Shown in pieces: positions 9,119-19,199 of a stretch of DNA of 64,000 nt. The translations under genes and the position numbers were made by a program. Location: NCBI GenBank assembly GCA_039707465.1, contig CM077643.1, positions 319,181,919 through 319,245,918 of the forward strand, written 5' to 3'. This DNA comes from Rhabdophis nuchalis (taxonomy: Eukaryota; Chordata; Lepidosauria; Squamata; Natricidae). Every line of letters starts with the position of its first letter. Within the stretch, counting starts at the first letter, position 1. The notes beneath the pieces were generated by a model. That model saw only the letters and a list, made by a program, of their open reading frames with translations. It made no database searches and had not been told where the DNA came from.

Positions 9119-11851
9119 CAGAGAACCTACTCTATAGGTGTGGCCTATTTTGTGACTGGGTGGAAGTGGCCAACTTGTAAACTCGTCACACCCCACCGCG
9201 GGGAGGCGGAACCTGAGAGCACAAGATGGTTCCGCCCCAGGCACCCGGAAAGGTTCCAGAGAGGAGCTTGGGCCAGTACCTGTGTCCTTGCCTCGCGACT
9301 CGACTGAGGACCTAGTGGCCACATGGTATAGTGCGGCCACGGGGGCCTTGGACCGAGTCGCGCCCTTGCGGCCTCTCACGCGGCGCCGAATCACCCAAGC
9401 TCCTTGGTTCTCCGAGGAGCTGAGGGAGATGAAATGCCACAAGAGACGCCTAGAGAGTAGGTGGAGATCCTCTCGATCTGAATCCGACCGAACACTAGTG
9501 AGAGCCTATATTAAGACTTACTTGGTGGCGATTAGAGTGGCCAAACGTGAGTATTGTGCCACTGTTATAGCATCTGCAGAGAACCGCCCTGCCGCCCTGT
9601 TTGGGGTAACCCGCTCCCTCCTTCAACAGAGGCCGCGGGAAGCCCCGTTGCAGGGCAGAGCAGAAGAATTTGGTGTATACCTGCAGGAGAAAATCGCACG
9701 AATCCGGAACGAGTTGCCCTCCACTGAAACTAGTCCAGTCAGATTGTCCGATGCTGGTCTTGAGTCAACATCTTGGGAGGAGTTTGACTTTGTGACTACC
9801 AAAGATATGGACAGGTTGTCGAGGAGACTCAAGGCCACCACATGTTTATTGGACCTGTGTCCTTCCTGGCTTGTACTGGCATCCTGGGAGGTTACGCGAG
9901 GCTGGCTCCAGGATATTGTGAACGCTTCTTTGAGTGAGGGGTATCTGCCTACCACCTTGAAAGAGGTGGTGGTGAGACCCCTTCTCAAGAAGCCTTCCCT
10001 GGACCCAGCATTATTGGAAAATTACCGTCCGGTCTCCAACCTTCACTTTTTAGCGAAGGTTGTAGAGAGTGTGGTGGCACAACAGTTTCCTCGGCACCTG
10101 GAGGAAATTGATTATCCAGACCCTCGCCAGTCTGGCTTCCGACCCGGTCACAGTACTGAGACGGCATTGGTCGCGTTGGTGGATGATCTCTGGAGGGCAT
10201 GGAATAGAGGATGTTCCTCTATCCTGGTCCTATTAGACCTCTCAGTGGCTTTTGATACCATCGACCATGGTATCCTATTGCACTGACTGGGGGGGTTGGG
10301 GGTGAGAGGCACCGTGTTATGGTGGTACTCGTCCTACCTCTCTGGTCGGTCGCAATGTGTGTTGGCAGGAGGGCAGAGGTCGGCCCCGAGACCCCTGATA
10401 TGCGGGGTTCTTCAGGGGTCGATCCTCTCGCCCCTCCTGTTCAACACCTATATGAAACCGCTGGGCGAGATCATCCGTGGTTTTGGGGTACCATCTGTAC
10501 GCTGACGACATCCAGCTGTACATATCTACCCCAAACCACCCCAACGATGCCGTTGAGGTGATGTCCCGGTGTTTGGAGGCTGTACGGGTCTGGATGGGTA
10601 GCAACAAACTCAAGCTCAACCCGTCCAAGACCAAGTGGCTGTGGTTTCCGGCACCCCGGTTCAGCCAGTTAAGTCCAACACTGGCCATTGGGGGCGAAAT
10701 ATCGGCCCCCGTGGAGAGAGCGCGCAATTTGGGTGTCCTCCTGGACTCCCGGCTGTCCATGGAGGATCATGTGATAGCTGTGGCCAGGGGGGCATTTTAC
10801 CAGGTACGTCTGGTATGCCAATTGTGTCCCCTGAGGGGACTGGGTTGCCCTTCACACGGTCACTCAAGCACTCATGACATCTAGGCTGGAGTATTGTAAC
10901 GCTCTCTACATGGGGCTTCCCTTGAGGTGCACTCGGAAGTTACAGCTAGTTCAGAATGCAGCCGTGTGGGTGGTCATGGGAGCCACAAGGCACTCCCACA
11001 TAACACCTCTCCTGCGTGAGCTGCACTGGCTACCTGCGGCCTTTCGGGTGCGCTTCAAGGTGTTAACCACCATCATTAAAGCACTCCATGGCTCGGGGCC
11101 TAGCTATATGCGAGACCGTCTCCTGCCCCATACATCCCTTCGACCGATCCGCTCCCATAGGGAGGGCGCCGTTGGGTGCTGTCCGGGTGCCGTTGGCCAG
11201 GCAATGTCGGTTGGCGACGCCTAGGGGAAGGGCCTTCTCTGTGGCGGGCCCAACCCTCTGGAACGACCTGCCCCCTGAACTCCGTACCACCTCAGACCTC
11301 CGCATTTTCCGCCGGCGTTTTAAAACGCATTCATTCCAACAAGCCGGCCTAGAATAACCACCCGATATGGACTTTTTAGTTATAAATTTTAATTAGAGGA
11401 TTGTAAAATGTTTTATCACGGGGTAATTTAATTTAATTGGGTTTTAACAATTAGTTTATTTATGTATGTATGTTCTGATTTTTAATTTTCCTGTGCGCCG
11501 CTCTGGGTCCTTTTGTAGGAGAAGGGCGGGGTATAAATTTAATAAAATAAATAAAATAAAAAACTAAAAATAAATAAATAATAAAATGTGGTGAAACTCC
11601 TTTAACAACGCTCTTGCTTAGCATCCAAAATTTTGGGCTCAATTGTGATAATAAATTCTTTCTATTTATTTATTTATTTATTTCCTTCCTTCCTTCCTTT
11701 CCTTTCTTTTCCTTTTCTTCTTGTTGGGTCATCGGCAGCGGTGGGGCAGACTTACTTCTGGGTCTGCTGGTGGAACCTCCTCTCACCGGCTCTCTAAATT
11801 TCACCATCCGGCTCTCGCGAGTAGGTGCGAACCTGCAGAAACCCACCACTG
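9119..11851. mobile_element. hAT MITE split by a LINE insertion
   Basis: The right end is the intact TIR acccaccactg. A perfect 8-bp duplication gttgtatg flanks the whole unit (9111-9118 and 11852-11859). MITE sequence is present at 9119-9181 and 11582-11851 and is collinear with 5552-5998. The left TIR itself is deleted. The LINE at 9182-11581 interrupts it between ggccaactt and aaaatgtggtg. Confidence 0.85.
9182..11581 (+). pseudogene. 5'-truncated, degenerate L2/CR1-group LINE ORF2
   Basis: This encodes the linker and reverse transcriptase of a non-LTR retrotransposon; the endonuclease domain is missing because of 5' truncation. Reading in pieces, 9282-10286 covers the RT entry up to motif A (LDLSVAFD), where the Arg codon of the better-preserved copy at 60375-63453 has become a TGA stop (10284-10286). 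A frameshift near 10490 separates the LSPLLFN block from the catalytic YADD (HLYADDIQLY). Further shifts near 10840 and 11170 break the C-terminal part, which ends LRIFRRRFKTHSF. The 3' UTR has the gaagggcggggtataaat landmark and an AAAT-rich tail. It cannot make functional protein. Its insertion in a hAT MITE dates it after that element. Confidence 0.85.
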
Positions 11852-11859
11852 GTTGTATG

Positions 11860-12309
11860 GTTCAGAAACAATGCAGAATTTAGCATTTCAAATCATCCAT
11901 CACTTCTGAAATAAAAGCCATATTTTAAAGTCCCATCTATACAGCGGATGTCATTGGACATGCCCATGCTGTCCTTCAGTTCCAAAAGAATCTCAAAAGC
12001 ACCAAACATTAGCTATATTGTTATACTTCTCTATCCGAACATATCCTTGCTTTGTCTGGAAGGTACTGGGGTGGGGGTGGGGTGTGTGTCAATTGGGAGA
12101 CAGGAGGTGTCTAAAGGATCACTACTAATTTTTCCAAAAAACCCTCCTGGCGTCAGGTTTTTTTCCAGCTGAGTGCCCAAATATCCAGCATATGGAAAAA
12201 CATAACTGGAAAGAACCAAAAGGCCATAGAATATCGAGCAAAACATTAGTTTAAATGGCACTTCTGATACACGTCTCTAGATAAGGACAAATGAAAACTT
12301 GAATAAAAG
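11860..12309. other. Single-copy stretch
   Basis: No recognisable element. A short gtgggggtgggg run sits near 12070. Confidence 0.5.
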
Positions 12310-12696
12310 TTGGCTGCTCAGTCAAGCTATTTACTAAATCTGCATTACTATTACTATTCATCTTCTCATCGTTCCTATCACCCATCTCCTCCCATTTATG
12401 ACTGTATGACTATAACTTCATTGCTCGTATCCTTACGATTTATATTGATTGTTTCCTGGTATGATTTCATTGCTTATCTGTACCCTAGGACTATCACTAA
12501 GTGTTGTACCTTATGATTCTTGATGAATGTATCTTGTCTTTTGTGTACACTGAGAGAGTATGCACCAAAGACAAATTCCTTGTGTGTCAATCACACTTGG
12601 CCAATAAAGAATTCTATTCTATTCTATTCTATTCTATTCTATTCTATTCCATTCCATTCCATTCCATTCCATTCCATTCCATTCCATTCCATTCTA
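12310..12696 (+). mobile_element. Snake LINE 3' end with ATTCT tail
   Basis: Degenerate ctatgac/ttatgatt repeats are followed by the conserved 3' end gcaccaaagacaaattcctt and cacttggccaataaa, then a pentamer array. This 3' end, with its AATAG/ATTCT tail, is the one linked to microsatellite seeding by CR1-type LINEs in snakes, which is the strongest pointer to the host group. No coding part is retained. Confidence 0.7.
12611..12696 (+). repeat. (ATTCT)7 then (ATTCC)9 pentamer array
   Basis: Seven ATTCT units switch abruptly to about nine ATTCC units, followed by one ATTCT. The clean block structure indicates that a single t-to-c variant was amplified by slippage after the array formed. Confidence 0.95.
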
Positions 12697-13911
12697 TGCC
12701 TTGCAACCTCTGCTGCTCCCAAACATGTGGAAAAGTTTTTCTGCGGTTTTGAAAAGTTCCTTCCATAAATGTTTTCTCATTTATTATTGCACTAAAATAT
12801 TTATACAAGGTGGTTTCTTGAAAACTAGTCTGATCATGAAAACAATTTCCTGCTCTTTTCCCTTTCATGGAAATATGCTGAGGTTCAGATTTACAACACT
12901 GGGGCAATGTTTTGAGGTTGTTTATATTGCTATGATGCTGTGCACGTCTTCCGCTAACAGGCTCAAATTGTGGCAGACCTATGCACACACAAAATGAGAG
13001 AGATGCTTCCTTTACAATCCATCCACAAGTATAACAACTCCGCAAACCCCTTTCCAACAAGACCTTGATTTTACAAGTTAACTGCAGCTTGGAAATGCGA
13101 AGAGGTGGTTTCATTCTTGGGTAATGACTACACCCAAAGAGAGGAACTAAAGTGCAGTTAAAAATCCCTGGTTTTTTGATGCATCTTTTGTTGCTGTTTG
13201 GTATATAGAATGAAAATAAAAGCCCAATGATTTATTAGCTATGCTGTAGAGTTTTATTGAAATTCGACTTAATTAGCTGGGTAATTTGCTAGAACCGGAA
13301 TTTAGCATTTTTTTTAATACAGTGCATATTGCTGCTGGCAAAATAGAGATGTACCAGGCTGCCTTTGTGGAAGAAATTCATTGGAACATAAAAGCAGCAA
13401 CAACAAATGGCTTATGAATTCATTGCTAGAGAAGCCATTAATAGATATAGTGAAGATTCTTACTGGACTAAGTGCCCAATGTATGGTGGACTCAAGACAT
13501 CTGTTGTCTGCAGTCCAATCCTCCTTCCTGTTAAAAAGGTTGGCAACATTATTATTTAGACATTAGTTCACTAATCGCTGCCGTCTCTAAGATTGCCTGA
13601 AGCAAGCCACTCTGCCCTGCAGAATGCCAAGATGAAGCCTGGGATACTGCGAGACATCTGCCCCCTCCCACCCCTAATTCATTTCCCTTGGATAACGAAA
13701 TATCATCCATCATAGGATTTGCTTGTTTTTTTTCTTGTTCAAGGGGTCTGCTCTTTCTCTTCATTAACCTCTTCATTAACCTCAAATGATTTATTTCCAG
13801 AAACAAGGCTACTTCATGAAGGGATGAGTTTTGCCTTCATTAGATAAGCATTGGTTGGGAACCCTACATTAAAGAGAACTAGATGACCTAGAAGGTACCA
13901 TCCAACTTTAT
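12697..13911. other. Single-copy AT-rich stretch
   Basis: No recognised repeat or exon; the open frames are short and featureless. Confidence 0.5.
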
Positions 13912-13925
13912 CTTAATCAAATATA

Positions 13926-14269
13926 AGGTAAAGGTTCCTTTTGCACATATGTCTAGTTGTTCCTGACTCTAGGGGGCGGTGCTCATCTCTGTTTCAAAGT
14001 CGAAGAGCCAGCGCTTTCCAAAGACATCTCCATGGTCATATGGCTGGTATCACTAAATGCTGAAGGTGCACGGAACACTGTTACCTTTCCACCAAAGGTG
14101 GTTCTTGTTTTTCTACTTGCATTTTTACATGCTTTCAAACTGTTAGGTTGGCAGAAGCTGGGACAAGTAATGGGAGCTCAATCTGTTACGTGGCGCTAGG
14201 GATTTGAACCACCCAGCTGCCAACCTTTCTAAACAAGCTCAGCGTCTTAGCTACTGAGCCACCATATCC
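13926..14269 (-). mobile_element. tRNA-derived SINE, Sauria type
   Basis: Same family and orientation as 408-748. The exact 14-bp target duplication cttaatcaaatata (13912-13925 and 14270-14283) defines both ends. Confidence 0.9.
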
Positions 14270-14283
14270 CTTAATCAAATATA

Positions 14284-14768
14284 GGAACCCAATATAACCA
14301 TTGGACTATAAGATACTCAGACAGGAGTGAAAGGGCTCAGAAAACAGCATAAGCAACTAGACACGGTCCTATAATCTATACATGCAAGCCCACTCAATAG
14401 TATTATTTATAACATATTAATTTTTACAAATCTGTGGGAATGCATGCGACCAAAGAGGTATTTTAGTTGCCTTTGCCATGAAATAGAATTATGAAGGTAG
14501 GTTCAGTGGTTGCTCAATAATAGAGAGAAGGGTGTTTTTTTTCATTCATAGTCACTCTGTAGCCCCAACTTTTTTTCTTGGAGGACTACTTAAATTGGCT
14601 GGGCCTCACATTTGGTCAGATGATAGCCCAAGAGGACACTTTTAACCTAAAATAAACCCAGCTTTGTTAAAACTGATTTTTCCTGAGCTCAGAGCTGACT
14701 TAGGTTAACCAAGTGCTGAATTAGTATGGCAATTTAGCAGTTGATGTTGAATGTGTAAGAAACATATA
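14284..14768. other. Single-copy stretch
   Basis: No recognisable element. Confidence 0.5.
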
Positions 14769-14776
14769 GTGAAGCC

Positions 14777-15026
14777 CAGGGATGGGTTCTGGCAGGCACT
14801 ACTGCCAGTTTGCTCGTTTGTGCACTGCACGCACATGCACAATGCAATTAAAATTGTTCAGTGCATGCGCAGAACTGAAAAACAATATGGCTGCACCATA
14901 GGCGCCACCCGGAGAGCCAGTTTGGGGTTGTGGCAGGCCTGGGTTGCTGCCAGTTCCAGCCACCCAGGCCCCCAAACCACTACCGGTTCTGTTGAACCGG
15001 TCCGAACTGGTAGGAACCCACCATTG
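14777..15026. mobile_element. Non-autonomous hAT MITE, 250 bp
   Basis: Ends are cagggatgggttctgg and taggaacccaccattg. Flanks gtgaagcc (14769-14776) and ctgaagcc (15027-15034) form a 7-of-8 target duplication. It contains ccggttcngttgaaccggt palindromic blocks shared with 16056-16273. Confidence 0.85.
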
Positions 15027-15034
15027 CTGAAGCC

Positions 15035-15809
15035 ATGTCTGATAGTTGTTTGGAGTACAATCCTCTATGTTTTTTCTTTAGGCAACAGAATTTCATTTTT
15101 AATATGGGCCATTAAAAATGACAAAGTTTATCTTATCTTATTTTCAATCCATCGTTTTCTTTAGCCCATTTCAAACCCACCTAAATTGGTGGCTGTTACT
15201 ATATTTTGTGGGAAGCAATTTCAAAACCCAGCTATAGAGCTCCTTCTCCATTCCCTATGCATGACCACACACATACTTTTAAATTAATCTTTATAGTGTT
15301 TTCTCCAACTTGCTTTCAAAGTCCCAAGCTTATAACTGTCTTCATAGCAGAGTTGCTTCAGGCTGCTTCTTTTGGATTTCCCTTTCCAATAACTTTATCA
15401 ACTGTGTTCTTGAGGTGCACGAGATGTTCTCTCGTGACCCTGAATTAAGTAAAGGTTGGCAAAAGAAATTGTGTTTTTGATGTACAGAAGGCAACATTCC
15501 TTCTTTTTCAATGTACACAAGCCAAATGGAACACCAATGACAAATGTGTTTTTGATGTTGCCTTATATTTTAATACTGTTGTATACAATTAGGTGGGGTA
15601 TCATAAAAATATCCATTTAGCCACTGAATAGTGTCCTCTCTGAATTTGAAGTATCAAAGGCATATTACGTGAGTCTTTTTCTAATTCAAAGACAGATGAT
15701 CGTTGATTGGCAGAGACCTGGACATTTTACTGATGGTGCAGACCAGCTTGCTTGTGCAAACCAATGCTTCAAATTAGGTGGAGCCAGGACATTCTGGGAG
15801 ATTTTGTTG
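15035..15809. other. Single-copy stretch
   Basis: No recognisable element or exon. Confidence 0.5.
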
Positions 15810-15817
15810 CCTTGGAA

Positions 15818-15952
15818 CAGGGGTGTCAAACTCGCGGTGTCACATTGTCATCATGTGACATATCACAACTTTTTCCCCCTTTGCTAAAATGGGGGTGTGC
15901 GTGGCCAGTGCGTGATACATCTGGCCTGCAGGCCGCGAGTTTGACACCCCTG
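15818..15952. mobile_element. 135-bp hAT MITE, caggggtgtcaaactc family
   Basis: TIRs are caggggtgtcaaactcgcgg and ccgcgagtttgacacccctg. The target duplication is ccttggaa / gcttggaa. It belongs to the same family as 18800-19191. Confidence 0.9.
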
Positions 15953-16055
15953 GCTTGGAATGAGGGTTCTTTTTGTTTTTTAAAGCTATTTTAAATGTAT
16001 TTAAAGACTTACAGTAGATTTTAGTTTCTGAGCAACCCCCACTACAGATTGCACC

Positions 16056-16273
16056 CAGAAGTGGGTTCCTACCGGTTCAGGCCAGTTCAGCCAAGTAGGT
16101 AGTAACTCGCCCTGCCATGCCCCCAAACCGGTTTTATCAGCAGCACCATAGGAGCCGCCATCTTGTTTTTTTGCTTCTGTCCCTGCACACACTGTGCGTG
16201 TGTGTGTGTGTGTGTTTGCGCAAAGTGTGTCCCTGAGCGAACCGGCAGTAGCAGAAGCCGGAACCCACCCCTG
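16056..16273. mobile_element. Non-autonomous hAT MITE
   Basis: Ends are cagaagtgggttcctacc and ggaacccacccctg. Flanks attgcacc / actgcacc are a 7-of-8 target duplication. A short (GT)n run lies inside at 16197-16216. Confidence 0.85.
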
Positions 16274-16281
16274 ACTGCACC

Positions 16282-16990
16282 ATTCATAATGGTGAGATGT
16301 GGAGGTGGAGGGGAGAAAATGGGTTGGAAGACTTCAGGAAGCTCTGGGCCCTCAGTCTGACTAAGCTAAATCTCCTGCTAACATTTTCAGCATCCGCTGC
16401 CCGAGGCAGCCATTAAAGTAGCCTAATATAAAAGCTGGGTTTGCAAATGTTGTTTCACATTGTGGCTTCAGTTTGGAAGAAATTGCTCCAGCTATTAACA
16501 CAAAGAAAAGTTGTGTGCCTATGTGAAGAGAGACAGAGAAAGAAGGAAGATGGGAAAAATGTAGTTTAAATTGTCATTTCTATTTCTGATTTATTTGCAT
16601 CCACTGAAACATTCTATAGTGAGAGCACAAAGGATCCATTACAATTGTTGCAGGTAACAATAAGACAGGTGTTTTATTATGACTACTGTAGACAAATATA
16701 AATGGATAAACCAATATCATTTTTTTACGTTATTCATTTTGTCTGTCCCAGGGTATCGACTTCACTTGTACTGTCAATTCTCATGTGCTCTATATTCAAA
16801 GAATAGCAAACCCAATAATGGAATCTAAGATTTTTGTTAGGAAAATACATGCATTTGAGAGAAAATAGGTAACTGTCTGTGGTGTAGCATAGGCACTGGG
16901 GAGTCTGCATTGTGAACCTGTTTTGATTGTTGCATGATGCTTATTTTAATATATTTTGCTGCAGAAGAGAAAGGAGATAAGCCCTATTCC
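16282..16990. other. Single-copy stretch
   Basis: No recognisable element. Confidence 0.5.
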
Positions 16991-16993
16991 TAG

Positions 16994-17350
16994 GGATGCG
17001 GTGGCTCAGTGGCTAAGACACTAAGCTTGTAGATCAGAAAGGTCAGTAGTTCGGCGGTTCGAATTCCTAGTGCTGCATAACGGAGTGAGCTCCCATTACT
17101 TGTCCCAGCTTCTACCAACCTAGCAGTTCGAAAGCAGGTAAAAATGCAAGTAGAAAAATAGGGACCATCTTTGGTGGGAAGGTAACACTTGTTCCATGTG
17201 CCTTTGGCGTTTAGTCCTGCCGGCCACATGACCATGGAGACATCTTCAGACAGTGCTGGCTCTTTGGCTTTGTAATGGAAATGAGCACTGCCCCTTAGAT
17301 TTGGGAATGACTAGCACATACATGCTAGGGGAACATTTACCTTTTACCTT
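16994..17350 (+). mobile_element. tRNA-derived SINE, Sauria type, forward copy
   Basis: The head shows a pol III A box (gtggctcagtgg) and B box (ggttcgaattcc). The tRNA-unrelated body ends with gggaatgactagcacatac and aacatttacctttta, the Bov-B-like tail. This is the most complete head among the copies here. Target duplication not clear. Confidence 0.85.
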
Positions 17351-17382
17351 ACATTATTTAACATTTTAAAACAAGCACTGCT

Positions 17383-17710
17383 GCATCAGGCAATAGACCA
17401 GCAAGTCTAATATTCTGTTCCTGCAATGGTCAACCAGATATTCCAAAAGGAAGTAGTGTGATGGAATGCAAAAATCATGCTACATTAATCTCCACCAACA
17501 ATTAGTACAGAAGACAGCAAACTCCCAGAAACATTCTGTTTAGGCATTCTATTAGTAGCCAATGTTGGCCATGCGTTCCTTGAGTTTGTCTAATCTTCTC
17601 CTCTTAGTCTGGATCTGAATTCCACAGTTTGATGTCGTGTTGGGTTGAGAAGTGCTTCCTATTCCTCATCTCAAATCATCTATTATTTCACTACACTGGA
17701 GAAAAAGCTC
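17383..17710 (+). mobile_element. Decayed interspersed repeat (CR1-like 3' region)
   Basis: Phrases such as gcatcaggcaatagaccagc, agtagccaatgttggcc, gagtttgtctaatcttctcc and gttgagaagtgcttcctatt follow the order of an old squamate repeat derived from a CR1-like LINE. The match is from memory and the copy is divergent. Confidence 0.45.
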
Positions 17711-18198
17711 CTCTTATTTAAAACAGGTGCAAACAATCTGGAGACATACTCCATAATTGAAACTTATTTATGTGCATTTAGACCTATACCTGCATTTCAA
17801 GAATCTGTATAGATTGGGACTCATTGTATGTGAGCAAAAGCTTCACAGTGACAAAAAAAATAATAATTCAGGGTTTCAACCTCCAAGGAAGCTCCACACA
17901 TATAGTAACTCTATGCATGGAGATGCTCTTCCAGTAGAAACGTGCACTATTTATCTGGATGACCATGAGAACAATGCAATGTTTAGCTCCCTATGCATAT
18001 TTAAGATTCTTGGTATTACCGGTAAACTAGTGACTGAATAGGGTTATATTTACAACTATTTGGGAAGAGCTTTTCTGTATCTTGTTTATTATTTCATAGC
18101 TTTGCTTCCATTGTATGTCTTGGCAAAACTAAGAAGATTTGAATGTAATGAAATGTGATCGGATTACGATTATATTCTTAGGAATTCAAGGAAATGTA
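17711..18198. other. Single-copy stretch
   Basis: No recognisable element. Confidence 0.5.
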
Positions 18199-18428
18199 GT
18201 CCAAATTGGTAGCACAGTGGTTAGAAAGCAGTATTGCAGACTAATTCTGCTGTCTGTTAGCAGTTCAATTCTGACCGGCTCACGTTTGACTCAGTCTTCC
18301 ATCCTTCTGAGGTCAGTAAAATGAGGACCCAAATTGTTGGGGCCCATATACTGATTCTGTAAAATGCTTAGAAAGATCTGTAAATCACCATGAAACAGTA
18401 TATACGTCTAAATACCATTGCTATTAAT
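18199..18428 (+). mobile_element. tRNA-derived SINE, second family
   Basis: A decayed head (ggtagcacagtggttagaaa, B-box-like agttcaattctgacc), a body ccatccttctgaggtcagta and the tail cagtatatacgtctaaatac. It is the same family as 36990-37206 and 45347-45590 and differs from the Sauria-type copies in body and tail. Confidence 0.8.
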
Positions 18429-18791
18429 ATATCTAAAAGATACTGGATCTGGGAAAGCATTTTCAGCAGATTATTAAATAATGTTTAGACATTTGTACAA
18501 TTGTCATTATATGTATAGTCTCAAGCCTGTGTACATGTTTGTGATAATATGTCATTTTATTTGAGTTCATTATGCAGTTAATCCTTCCCTCGAAACCATG
18601 AAAAGTTACAAAAAAAGTGATCAAAACTGAGAAAAACATTTGAATCATCTTCCTAAAGAAGATCAAGTCCTGGTCCTGCAAGTTTTAAAGTGGGTGGATG
18701 CCATCACCAAAATGTTCCTGCTTGTTGTATTTATCATGTTCTCTTAAGCCATGAAAGACATCTGAGGCATTCTAAAGAGCCAAGAAAGTTC
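18429..18791. other. Single-copy stretch
   Basis: No recognisable element. Confidence 0.5.
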
Positions 18792-18799
18792 ATGTAGAA

Positions 18800-19191
18800 C
18801 AGGGGTGTCAAACTCAATTTCATTGAGGGCCGCATCAGGGTTGTGTTTGACCTTGGAGGTACGGGGGGGACATGGGCAGGATGGGCAGGGGCAGCTTCGA
18901 TGTCACATATGTTGGGACCCCCTGTGGTGACTCAAGCGCTTTGCCAGCAAATAGGGTCCTCCAAATCTCCGTTTTTGCTGGCAGAGGGTTGCAGGAGGGT
19001 GTTGCAGCCAAAAATGGCAGTCGGGAGAGCCATGCACGCCCCCCTCCCACTCCACAGCTCTGTTTTTGCTGGCAGAGAGTTGCAGGAGGCCGTTGCAGAG
19101 GCACCATTGGCTGTTCCTTTGCTGTTCCCAGGGCAATCCCGCGGGCCAGATCTAAGCACCCAGCCCGCGGGCCTTGAGTTTGACACCCCTG
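18800..19191. mobile_element. Non-autonomous hAT element, caggggtgtcaaactc family
   Basis: TIRs are caggggtgtcaaactcaa and ttgagtttgacacccctg. A perfect 8-bp duplication atgtagaa flanks it (18792-18799, 19192-19199). The inside contains three versions of tttgctggcagagggttgca, a small internal repeat. Its last 42 bp were copied to 22841-22882. Confidence 0.9.
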
Positions 19192-19199
19192 ATGTAGAA

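Noticed and set aside
9282..10286. A 334-codon frame that could be taken for a host gene
   Set aside because: It is the linker and reverse-transcriptase entry of a LINE with a premature stop, and continues in other frames with YADD and LINE C-terminal blocks.
16994..17080. A possible functional tRNA gene
   Set aside because: A and B boxes are present, but the rest is SINE body with no complete cloverleaf; the same head recurs in other SINE copies.
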